From Parapedobacter sp964613725 (GTDB lineage: Bacteria > Bacteroidota > Bacteroidia > Sphingobacteriales > Sphingobacteriaceae), in NCBI GenBank assembly GCA_964613725.1, contig CAZTJY010000051.1, positions 1 to 25,949 of the forward strand: a DNA stretch of 25,949 nt, written 5' to 3'. The notes under the pieces were generated by a model. That model had not been told where the DNA came from and ran no database searches. It saw only the letters and a list, made by a program, of their open reading frames with translations. Positions 14,426-22,356 of the stretch are shown here, piece by piece (the stretch's first letter is position 1; the number at the start of each line of letters is the position of its first letter). The position numbers and the translations under genes are program-made.

Positions 14426-15625
14426 TCAATCCCGTTTTATTTGCCCCACAATCATCCATGCGCCGATATTCCCACCGTCTAAATTGGAGGCCGATGTCGC
14501 TACCACGGTGTTATTATTCAAAACGGTTATCGCGTTCCATTTCGCTTCCCGATCCAACGGAATAGAAAAGGGCTGAGAAATATGCTCAAATTGGCGTCCG
14601 TCCTTGTCACCAATAGCCACTTCCATGGTCGATTTTTCCCAGTCAGGTCCGCGCCGCCTTGTCGTTTGGTACGATAGCAATACCTCGCCGGTAGTGAGCC
14701 GTGCCAGGTATGGCGCACCGGCATAGACATCATCGGGCAATAGATCTTTTAACGCATATTCCCGCTTGGGCGAATCGCCCAAAACAGGTTGGTTCCAGTT
14801 GTCGGCGATAGAAGTGCGTACGATATAGGGTTTAAACTGCCCCACCTTATTGTCTTCAATCGCCACCAAAATCTCATCGCCAACCAGCAATGGTACAGGC
14901 ATACCATCCCGACGGCCCGCCCGGAAACTGACGGTCCGCGAGTCGGTATCCCATGTCTTTCCATTATCCACCGACGTCAGCACTGCAATCTCTTGCTCAT
15001 CCGACTCGGTAAACGGCGCTTCATTTGCAAAGTAAACCTGCACCGTACCATCAGGCAATTGAAGGAAAGCCGGTTCCCAACAACCATCGCGGAACCGAGG
15101 CTCCGCCTCGAAAATTACCTGCGACTCGCTCCACGTTTCTCCCCGGTTAGTACTCCGGGAGATAGCTATCGCGAACGGCGCTACCTCCTCCCTAACGGGC
15201 CTGTAATTGCAGGCAGCCAGCCAGTCGCCATTTTGCAGTTCGATAAACTCCGGATTGGAAATATTGACCCGTACGGTATTCCCTTTTTCATCCGTATAGT
15301 CGTGCGCAGGAAAAAGGACCATGGGTTCAGACCACGTCTGCATGTCGGCTGTACTTCGAATCAACTCGACATCTCCATCGGCCTCATACACGGCAACGAT
15401 TGCCCCGTCACTTAGCTGTTTCACCCGCGGGTAGCCTGCATAAGCGAGTTGTCGATCACTTTGCGGCGCAATCCGTTGGAGTGTAGAACGATCCCACTCA
15501 ATTCGCAACCCCTTTGGCTTTTCCTCGGGAGGGGCAATTTCCGACCGGGGTCCCCCCTTCGACGTGCACCCCCAGAAAGCCATGCATACCAGCCCCCCGA
15601 GTAGCCATTTATTTTTTTTTCTCAT
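14426..15625 (-). CDS. Sialidase-fold lipoprotein, candidate GH93 exo-alpha-1,5-L-arabinanase
   Basis: 399 aa with a lipoprotein signal ending AFWGC (Cys20). It has six-bladed sialidase/BNR-type repeats with Asp-box-like motifs SRSTNRGETW (157-166) and SVDNGKTW (218-225). Glu184 in GCWEPAFL and Glu257 in VAIEDNK are candidate catalytic acids. The sialidase-typical FRIP arginine motif is not evident, and there are no sialic-acid genes nearby. GH93 exo-arabinanases share this fold, and together with the arabinanase-like GH43 this is the best reading of its role. An uncharacterised BNR-repeat protein is the alternative. It follows SusD2 by 116 bp, with a strong hairpin between them, and ends the SusC2 operon. 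Confidence 0.7.
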   Translation of the reverse strand: MRKKNKWLLGGLVCMAFWGCTSKGGPRSEIAPPEEKPKGLRIEWDRSTLQRIAPQSDRQLAYAGYPRVKQLSDGAIVAVYEADGDVELIRSTADMQTWSEPMVLFPAHDYTDEKGNTVRVNISNPEFIELQNGDWLAACNYRPVREEVAPFAIAISRSTNRGETWSESQVIFEAEPRFRDGCWEPAFLQLPDGTVQVYFANEAPFTESDEQEIAVLTSVDNGKTWDTDSRTVSFRAGRRDGMPVPLLVGDEILVAIEDNKVGQFKPYIVRTSIADNWNQPVLGDSPKREYALKDLLPDDVYAGAPYLARLTTGEVLLSYQTTRRRGPDWEKSTMEVAIGDKDGRQFEHISQPFSIPLDREAKWNAITVLNNNTVVATSASNLDGGNIGAWMIVGQIKRD

Positions 15626-15688
15626 TTATACTAGTAAGCGTTTCCGCTTTCGATGTTATACTCGACAATGTATGATCGCTGCCATCTA

Positions 15689-15724
15689 AAGACTACCTCA
15701 CACGTAATGGCGTAAGGTAGTCTT
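15689..15724 (-). promoter_or_regulatory. Intercistronic hairpin between SusD2 and the sialidase-fold gene
   Basis: Perfect 10-bp arms AAGACTACCT (15689-15698) and AGGTAGTCTT (15715-15724) flank a 16-nt loop, 17 nt after the SusD2 stop. Only TTTAG follows on the minus strand, so it is probably a leaky attenuator or RNA-stabilising stem that lowers expression of the downstream gene. Confidence 0.55.
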
Positions 15725-15741
15725 CATCGATTTGCCTACTC

Positions 15742-17544
15742 CTATATCCAACCTGGATTTTGGATAATCGTGGGCGTCTTATTGATTTCCGATTGAGGTA
15801 TTGGCCAAAGGTAATGCTTCTTCTCGAATACCCTGCGCTTCAAGATTGATCGCTCATAAAACTCATCGTCCTGCAAATGTGTTCCTTTGTCCACCGTCAT
15901 CCGATAGAAATCCTTATTATCGGTTTCTTCGGCAATCAACCACCGACGCGTATCAAAATACCTATGCGTTTCAAAAGCGAGTTCGATTCTCCGTTCGTGA
16001 CGAATCTTCTCCCGCATTTCGTCTTGGGTCAATCCTTCAGGAAGCTCCGGCAACCCAGACCGGTTTCGGATCGCATTCACATACTTGTAAACGTCAGCTA
16101 CCGGGCCTTGTGCCTCATTTAGCGCCTCGGCATAATTGAGGTATTGTTCACCCAGCCGGAAATAAATCCACGTTTTCTGGGTAAAGATATTTTGCGGTAT
16201 ACGGACAGATTCTTCCGAGAATTTTTTCATGAGATATCCCGTCACGGAATGGTCCACTGCACTTCTCGACCGGCCATCGAGGCCACTATTCCAAAACTCG
16301 ATGCGACGTTCGCGCCAGAAAGCTCCACTGTAATTGATAGCGGCATAGAAACGGGGTTCGCGGCCGACGTACATATTCCTGATCTGGTCCAAGTGGTAGC
16401 CTTTGGGATGGGCCTCCTCGGCATAGCCGGTCTCCCGATAACCCGATTCCGGATTAATAATAGGGTGCCCATTGGCCTCATATCCTAAAATCGGCGTAGA
16501 CCCATCCGCCATCTCGTAGGCATCTACCAACTCCTGCGTAGGGCAATAGCCGCTCCATCCCCCCATTCCGTTAGGGCTCGTACAGCGCTCCTGATGATCC
16601 CAATTGCCCATATTCCGAGCAAACAATACTTCCTTGTTGTGACGTACGTAAAACAACTCCTGATAATTGCGCATCGGGTCATTATTGGTCGAGGTGTAAA
16701 GGCCATAACCGGCGGCTTCAGCCGCTGTGATTACATCACGTGCTGCGTCAGCAGCCTTCTGCCAACCTTGCGGGTCATATTCGGCAAACAATTTCAACCC
16801 GTCTTGATCGGTAAAGTCCGTATACTCTGGATTACCGTTCCAGAGTGGACTAGCAGCATACAATAACATTCGGGCTTTTAATGCCAGAGCCGAAGACTTG
16901 GTCGGGCGACCTAGCTGCGTCCGGTCTTCAGTGGCCCCACTAATATACGAAGGCAGCAATAATGAAGCTGCGCGGTCGCAGTCAGCCACGATAAAATCGA
17001 CCACTTCTTTATAAGGCCGCCTTTTTATCGCTGCAAAGTCATCATCCAATGTAGCTGCACGGTCCATGATGGGTATCGGTCCATGAATACGCACTTGGAA
17101 AAAATGGAAGAATGCCCGCAAGAAATACGCCTCACCTTTCCAGATGTTTTTTTCCGCCTCGCTCATCGGTGTCTGGTCGATGCGTTCCAGGAATATATTT
17201 ACCTTCCGCATACCTTCCCAATCAAATCGCCAAATGTTTTCCTCAATATTCTGCGGGCTCCATGCGCCAGACGTCATGACGTGTGCAAAAGGGTACGTCC
17301 ATGTAATTTCCATCTCATCCGAGGCACCCACAAATGGATTACGCCCCCACCAATCGTTGAAACTAATCTCTTCATGCAGGGTAAAATAGGCCGAGGTAAG
17401 AAATCGCTCGGCATATTGGCGCTGGGCGAAGACTTGATCGAGTGTTAAGTCTTCATCGGGAGTCTTATCCAGAAAATCTTTGGTACACCCATTGAGTGCT
17501 AAAAAGAAGGTAAAAACCGTTATATATAGGAATATCCGCTTCAT
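15742..17544 (-). CDS. SusD-like outer-membrane glycan-binding lipoprotein (SusD2)
   Basis: A RagB/SusD lipoprotein of 600 aa from ATG 17544, with signal MKRIFLYITVFTFFLALNGC (Cys20). This start lies 7 nt after the SusC2 stop; a longer frame would overlap SusC2 and disrupt the signal peptide. Family marks include DFLDKTPDEDLTLDQVF, the AYFLRAFFHFFQ helix, ALALKARMLLYAASPLW, LNYAEALNEAQG, YVNAIRNRSGLPELP and HERRIELAFETHRYFDTRRW. It is longer than SusD1 and belongs to a different SusD branch, so it probably binds a different form of the glycan. It forms a pair with SusC2. Confidence 0.95.
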   Translation of the reverse strand: MKRIFLYITVFTFFLALNGCTKDFLDKTPDEDLTLDQVFAQRQYAERFLTSAYFTLHEEISFNDWWGRNPFVGASDEMEITWTYPFAHVMTSGAWSPQNIEENIWRFDWEGMRKVNIFLERIDQTPMSEAEKNIWKGEAYFLRAFFHFFQVRIHGPIPIMDRAATLDDDFAAIKRRPYKEVVDFIVADCDRAASLLLPSYISGATEDRTQLGRPTKSSALALKARMLLYAASPLWNGNPEYTDFTDQDGLKLFAEYDPQGWQKAADAARDVITAAEAAGYGLYTSTNNDPMRNYQELFYVRHNKEVLFARNMGNWDHQERCTSPNGMGGWSGYCPTQELVDAYEMADGSTPILGYEANGHPIINPESGYRETGYAEEAHPKGYHLDQIRNMYVGREPRFYAAINYSGAFWRERRIEFWNSGLDGRSRSAVDHSVTGYLMKKFSEESVRIPQNIFTQKTWIYFRLGEQYLNYAEALNEAQGPVADVYKYVNAIRNRSGLPELPEGLTQDEMREKIRHERRIELAFETHRYFDTRRWLIAEETDNKDFYRMTVDKGTHLQDDEFYERSILKRRVFEKKHYLWPIPQSEINKTPTIIQNPGWI

Positions 17545-17551
17545 GTCTTTT

Positions 17552-20500
17552 TTACTTAAAATTAACTTGTAGACCAAAATTTAATGTGCGTTGCAACGGG
17601 TAAAAATTCGTTCCGTTATTGGACTCGGGGTCCATAATTTTTACCTTGTCCCAAGTGTGGAGGTTTACACCATTCACGAATAGGCGAATGCTATTCATGC
17701 CCCAGTTGGCCAAACTCGGCTGGGTAAACGTATAAGCTACTTCTGCATTTTTTAACCTTAAGAAAGAACCATCTACTTGCCAAAGCGTTGACGTTCTGTT
17801 ATTATTGGGGTTGGCAACGGTGATTGCGCCCGGGTACTTGCCCTCTGGATTATCTGGGGTCCAGCGGTTGTCATAATACTGCCGTTGCACATTAAAGGTA
17901 CCGACACCGTCTTGGAAGGGATACATTGTTGAACCATCCAGAAAAATACTAGTTCTTGTCGCGCCGGTAAGGAATAAACTCACGTCAAACCCTTTATACG
18001 CCACGGTCCCTCCAAATCCATACACGATTTGCGGCGTACGTGGGAAACCAATTGCGGTACGATCGTTGTCATCGATGATATTGTCGTTGTTCAGATCGCG
18101 GTATTTGATGTCGCCCGGCTGGCTAGCTCGCCCAAGCCGTTGCTCTGGGCTGTTTGCAATTTCCTCATCGCTTTGGAATATACCCTCGGCGACCCATCCG
18201 AACGGTTGATCAATGGGCAGCCCTTTTGCCGACAACCACGGATAACGTTGTGGCGGTTCATCGTTCTCGATGATGGTATTCTTGGCAAATGTAAAGTTAC
18301 CTTGGAACGAATAGTACCAACCTGACGAGGTAGAATTCTTCACTTCAATCATTCCATCGATACCACGGTTCTTCGCTCGACCTAAGTTAGCATAAGGGAT
18401 TACCCAAGGATAGAATCCAGTAACAAACGGTATCTGTTGACGCTGGATAAGGATACCTTCTCGATCTTCCCAAAAGGCATCTACCTGAAGAACAACTTTG
18501 CTTCGGAACAATTCGAGGTCTAACCCGAGGTTTGTTTTTGTCGCTACTTCCCACGTGACATTCTCATTACCGGTTTGGTCTTCTTCGATACCCGGCATAA
18601 AACGCATGTTATCACCGAAGTGGTAGGATTGAGCGCCCTCCGTTTTCATCGACGTTAGAAATAGAAAACGGATGTCCTGGCCTAAGTCGTCATTACCTAC
18701 CTTTCCGACAGACCCTCTTATTTTGAAGTGGTTTATCGGGTTATTGTCGCCCCAGAACGACTCATTGGATAATATCCAGCCGGCAGATGCCGAAGGGAAA
18801 AAGCCGAAACGATTTCCTTTCGGAAAGTTTTCGGAGCCATTGTATCCGGCATTCACTTCCAAAAGATAACGGTTATCGTATGCATAGGTGACGCGCGACG
18901 CCGTGCCTAATCTTCGGTAGGGCAAGTTCAGCATCGACTCCCCAGCTGTGAGCCTTACCCTATCCCGTTGGTTGTACATCAACATACCGGAAACGTCGTG
19001 CTTTCCGAAAGATCGGGTATAGTTAGCCAGTAACTCGGTATAATATACCCGCTCTGCGGTGTTACCAAGTGCGTAGCCCAGGGGGCTCGCTTCGCGAAGA
19101 ATTTCGCTATAAATATCTTCCCCAGTTACCGGGTCTTTCCCTTGGTATTGTTTCACCTCGAAATTCTTTTGCCGGCGTACGTCCGATCGGTAGTAATGGT
19201 CATATGCAAACTTACCGTTGAGTGAGAGCCCGGAGGTGATTAAGTCAGAGAGGTCCCATTTCGCCCCGAAAGTGCCTTGTACGGTGTTGCGTGAATCCAC
19301 GAGGTATCCAGATTGCGTAACCATACCCCAGGGATTGGAGCCCAGAAATTGAGTAATACCTGCCGGAGACCCGTCCGGATTCTGCTTAGGAAAAGCAATA
19401 GGAGGTGTTTTCCGCAATGCATCGAAAATATCCGGGGCCGACCGAGCCGGGTAATTCCCTTGCTGGATGATTCCACCCAACCCGAACTCAAATAATAGGT
19501 CCTTGGTAACACTCACGTCGATATTAGACCGGAGGTTATATCGACGCATATTGATGTTGGTGTTATACGGGTTGCTTTCGTCGTTCTTCCACAAACCACT
19601 CTGTTCGGTATAGCCGACATTTCCGTAATAGCGTATCACCTCCGTACCCCCATTAATACTGAGGTTGTTAATGGTCTGATAAGTGTTCTTCTTCATGATC
19701 TCGTTGGTCCAGTCGACGTTTGGGTAGAGATAAGGATCTTCCCCACTTGCATATCGTTGAATCTCTTCTTCCGAAAAAAAGTCGCTCTGGCCCATATTGC
19801 GGTATGCCTCATTCCATAACCTGGCATACTCCACGCCATCAATATACTTTGGCATCCGTTGTGCAGTAAGCAGTCCGGTTTCAGAACGGAGCGTTACCTT
19901 CGGCCGGCCTTGTACGCCGCGTTTGGTCGTGATGAGAATCACACCATTTGCTCCACGTACACCGTAAACAGCCGTGGCCGACGCATCTTTAAGGATAGAG
20001 AAACTCTCGATTTCTTGTGCGTTGATCGTATTCAACGCCGACATCCCACGCTCCACGCCATCAACCAATACCAGTGGTGTACGACTCACCCAAGTTCCCA
20101 TACCGCGAATATAGACTTGCGCCTGGTCGTAACCGGGCTCGCCGCTGGTTTGTCGGGTAATGATACCGGGCATACGACCGGCCAAGGCATTCGACAGCGA
20201 GGGCGCGGTAGATTGTTCCAGCGCTTTGACCGACACCGAAGCTACGGAACCCGTCATGGTCACTTTTTTCTGCGTACCGAAACCAACGACTACGACCTCT
20301 TCGAGTTTGCTTTGTTCTTCATCAAATTCCATGACAAAACGCCGCTCCCGATCATTGCCTGCCGGAACCTCAATGGGAAAATAGCCCTGATAGGTAATGA
20401 CGATAATCGATTCTGGCGACGGAATTTCCAACATAAAATTCCCATCAATGTCCGTTTGCGTACCATGTGTACTGTTTTTTATCATTACGGTTGCCCCGGC

Positions 20501-20680
20501 TAGCGGCTCATTTTGCTGGTCCGTCACTCTACCGTTCAACACATGCGATGATTGTGCTTGCACCCACATAGAAGACACAAGCAAAAACACCGTAAACGCA
20601 ATTCCCATGCAACGAGCGGTATGCACTCCTGTACGGCACCACCGCTGCATGAGAAAATTTTTGGTAATTTTCTCACTCAT
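17552..20680 (-). CDS. SusC-like TonB-dependent outer-membrane transporter (SusC2)
   Basis: 1042 aa. The signal peptide has a long n-region and ends near WVQAQ (43). A carboxypeptidase-regulatory-like domain (LNGRVTDQQNEPLAGATVMI, ~48-120) precedes the TonB-box region EEVVVVGFGT (~127-136) and the plug (VYIRGMGTW, LVLVDGVERG, SFSILKDASATAVYGVRGAN). The barrel ends RTLNFGLQVNFK, where one Lys follows the usual terminal Phe. It imports oligosaccharides with SusD2. It starts 58 bp after glycosidase copy 2 and is presumably transcribed from that gene's promoter, which mirrors the organisation of the SusC1 operon. ATG 20650 is an alternative start. Confidence 0.95.
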   Translation of the reverse strand: MSEKITKNFLMQRWCRTGVHTARCMGIAFTVFLLVSSMWVQAQSSHVLNGRVTDQQNEPLAGATVMIKNSTHGTQTDIDGNFMLEIPSPESIIVITYQGYFPIEVPAGNDRERRFVMEFDEEQSKLEEVVVVGFGTQKKVTMTGSVASVSVKALEQSTAPSLSNALAGRMPGIITRQTSGEPGYDQAQVYIRGMGTWVSRTPLVLVDGVERGMSALNTINAQEIESFSILKDASATAVYGVRGANGVILITTKRGVQGRPKVTLRSETGLLTAQRMPKYIDGVEYARLWNEAYRNMGQSDFFSEEEIQRYASGEDPYLYPNVDWTNEIMKKNTYQTINNLSINGGTEVIRYYGNVGYTEQSGLWKNDESNPYNTNINMRRYNLRSNIDVSVTKDLLFEFGLGGIIQQGNYPARSAPDIFDALRKTPPIAFPKQNPDGSPAGITQFLGSNPWGMVTQSGYLVDSRNTVQGTFGAKWDLSDLITSGLSLNGKFAYDHYYRSDVRRQKNFEVKQYQGKDPVTGEDIYSEILREASPLGYALGNTAERVYYTELLANYTRSFGKHDVSGMLMYNQRDRVRLTAGESMLNLPYRRLGTASRVTYAYDNRYLLEVNAGYNGSENFPKGNRFGFFPSASAGWILSNESFWGDNNPINHFKIRGSVGKVGNDDLGQDIRFLFLTSMKTEGAQSYHFGDNMRFMPGIEEDQTGNENVTWEVATKTNLGLDLELFRSKVVLQVDAFWEDREGILIQRQQIPFVTGFYPWVIPYANLGRAKNRGIDGMIEVKNSTSSGWYYSFQGNFTFAKNTIIENDEPPQRYPWLSAKGLPIDQPFGWVAEGIFQSDEEIANSPEQRLGRASQPGDIKYRDLNNDNIIDDNDRTAIGFPRTPQIVYGFGGTVAYKGFDVSLFLTGATRTSIFLDGSTMYPFQDGVGTFNVQRQYYDNRWTPDNPEGKYPGAITVANPNNNRTSTLWQVDGSFLRLKNAEVAYTFTQPSLANWGMNSIRLFVNGVNLHTWDKVKIMDPESNNGTNFYPLQRTLNFGLQVNFK

Positions 20681-20738
20681 AATTCACTAATTTATTTGAT
20701 TACTAAACTTATTTATTTGGTTACTAGCTATATTTAGG

Positions 20739-21899
20739 TTACCTTTTTCCGATGTCGTCGGTTAACTGTTTGATCAATTCCACCTCTTCCTGCTTATACG
20801 GCGTGCCATCGCCCCTGAAAATATCATGGAACCACAGCGGCGGCTCGTCCGTATAGGTTTTCGTCCAGCTGTCCCACGGATAGATTGTCTGCGTCTTACC
20901 ATCCACAAACCCCCAGTTAAACATCGCCACGTTGTACTTTTTGGCAATCGGCAGGAAACCTTCGAACGTACTGCCGTTCGGGCGCGCCATATACTCCGTG
21001 CACCACAACGGCTTATTGTACCGCTGGAGTTGCTGTATGCGCTTCTCGAAATCCTCGGGCTTGTCGTAGTTATGGAAACTGATGATATCCGACTGCTCGA
21101 TCTGGAGTTTTTCGATTGGCTTTAGCCCTTCGTGCGTAGACCAATCGCCCGCCCAGATACCCGACGTAAGCGGCTGCGACGGGTTTGCTGACCGTGCCCA
21201 TGCGAATGCCTGCTCCAGCAACGGCAGCACAAAGGCCACCTTATCCTTTATTTCCACTGCTTCATAAGACGGTCCCGTCATGTTATCCGGCTCGTTCCAT
21301 ACGTCCCAACCGAGAATACGGTCATCTTCGGCAAAATGGCTGATGACACCTTTCACGTAACGTTCCAAACGTGGGTACTGTCTGCTGTCTTGAAGTACGT
21401 GTTGACCGGGGCTTTGTACCCAACCCGAATTATGCACATGCGGTTTGGGAGCCCGCTGCTTGCCGGCCACCGGGAACGGATCCCAGCAGGAATCAAAGAA
21501 AACAAATAAGGGCCGGATGCCGTGTTGATCGGCCAAACGCAGAAAATGTTCGATGCGGGCAATAAAACCTGCGGAGTCTTGCTCATAAGGTAAGTCATGC
21601 AAGTATACCCGCGCCGTGTTCATGCCCAGATCGGCAGCCCATCCAAGTTCTTTGTCAATCGTTTCCGGATCGAAGGTGTCTTCCTGCCACATCTCCAATT
21701 GGTTGATGGCCGTTGCGGGTGTATAATTTGGTCCTACGAGCCAGCCTTGCTCGGCCTGCCAGGCGTTGGCTTCCTCGGCCGTCCAAATGCCTCGCGCAGA
21801 CTCACTTTTAACACCATCTCCGCCGCTGTTGCAACCGGATAATGAAAAAAGCGTTACGATAGAAAAAATCAAAAATGTACTGGTAATCCTTGTTGTCAT
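20739..21899 (-). CDS. Clan GH-A (GH5/GH2-like TIM-barrel) glycosidase lipoprotein, copy 2
   Basis: 386 aa from ATG 21899. It is identical to the product of 12513-13661 up to about residue 376 and then ends KQLTDDIGKR. Lipobox Cys23, acid/base Glu203 in WNEP and nucleophile Glu302 in CTEY are all present, so it should be active with the same unknown specificity as copy 1. It is divergently arranged with the sensor kinase and is likely the first gene of the SusC2-SusD2-sialidase operon. This is the classical position for a regulator-linked PUL promoter, so it may be the original location and copy 1 the duplicate, but the direction of conversion cannot be proven from this window. Confidence 0.88.
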   Translation of the reverse strand: MTTRITSTFLIFSIVTLFSLSGCNSGGDGVKSESARGIWTAEEANAWQAEQGWLVGPNYTPATAINQLEMWQEDTFDPETIDKELGWAADLGMNTARVYLHDLPYEQDSAGFIARIEHFLRLADQHGIRPLFVFFDSCWDPFPVAGKQRAPKPHVHNSGWVQSPGQHVLQDSRQYPRLERYVKGVISHFAEDDRILGWDVWNEPDNMTGPSYEAVEIKDKVAFVLPLLEQAFAWARSANPSQPLTSGIWAGDWSTHEGLKPIEKLQIEQSDIISFHNYDKPEDFEKRIQQLQRYNKPLWCTEYMARPNGSTFEGFLPIAKKYNVAMFNWGFVDGKTQTIYPWDSWTKTYTDEPPLWFHDIFRGDGTPYKQEEVELIKQLTDDIGKR

Positions 21900-21926
21900 T
21901 GGTGTTTTGCTGGTTATCAAATTGGC
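20773..21926. repeat. Long direct repeat, copy 2 (glycosidase gene)
   Basis: Partner of 12535-13688 in the same orientation, with no mismatch seen over 1154 bp. The repeats are 8238 bp apart, so recombination between them would delete or amplify the whole SusC2-SusD2-sialidase-glycosidase unit. Confidence 0.9.
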
Positions 21927-21943
21927 TTATGACTTACTTGTCA

Positions 21944-22010
21944 CAAAGGACGGCATTTATGGCTGCTGCGTGTTATACCATTTTGTTTCAACTTTTCCCT
22001 ATTTTGTCTC
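21944..22010 (-). promoter_or_regulatory. Promoter and 21-bp-spaced direct-repeat operator of glycosidase copy 2
   Basis: On the minus strand GAGACAAAAT (22010-22001) and GAAACAAAAT (21989-21980) are 21 bp apart, 81-111 bp before the ATG. GTCCTTTG (21951-21944) is the -7 candidate, 29 bp downstream of the repeat. The elements are conserved with copy 1 although this lies outside the identical block. They are likely bound by the response regulator encoded from 25514. Confidence 0.5.
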
Positions 22011-22149
22011 AAAAAGTCTTTACCTTTGTTATACACAACCGCCAGTTGTTACCATGGGTTCCCGCCAACTCTTCTAAACGCTTCGTACTTGCTCCGTAAT
22101 CGATTGGTACCTGATTTGCCGTAGTCCAGGTTTTTCCCCGTAAAAAGGT

Positions 22150-22179
22150 GGACTCACCCGGACTCACCTTGGACTTACT
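22150..22179 (+). repeat. Three tandem GGACTCACC-type repeats upstream of the sensor kinase
   Basis: GGACTCACC at 22150-22158 and 22160-22168, and GGACTTACT at 22171-22179, at 10- and 11-bp steps, i.e. on one face of the helix. Only one GTGGACTCA remains in the matching place near copy 1 (~13947). It may be a protein-binding array for the kinase or glycosidase promoter. Confidence 0.4.
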
Positions 22180-22300
22180 CCGAAAGAGGGTCAAACCAAG
22201 TACCTATATGGTTCCTTGCAAAACCGATGCGGGGAGTGCGCCAGTAAGAAGACGAATAAGGGTGGTGTGGTTGACGATTCGAAAGTACGATAAATTCTGC

Positions 22301-22308
22301 TATCTTGC
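22301..22308 (+). promoter_or_regulatory. Putative -7 box (TATCTTGC) of the sensor kinase
   Basis: Close to TAnnTTTG, 49 nt before ATG 22357. A TTGAC at 22271 is a weak -33 candidate with long spacing. The rest of 21900-22356 holds the glycosidase promoter and the tandem repeats and no further gene. Confidence 0.35.
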
Positions 22309-22356
22309 AAATTACCGTTACCTTTGGCTAAAAAACCGCGGGAGCCGGATGAGCTA

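Noticed and set aside
14789..15415. A 208-codon plus-strand open frame opposite the sialidase-fold gene
   Set aside because: Antisense shadow of a well-supported gene; no domain or promoter supports it.
19859..20503. A 214-codon plus-strand open frame opposite SusC2
   Set aside because: Antisense to conserved SusC plug sequence; low-complexity, His/Arg-rich translation.
12535..21926. The 1154-bp repeats as insertion sequences or a transposon
   Set aside because: The repeats encode a glycosidase. There is no transposase, terminal inverted repeat or target-site duplication at their edges.
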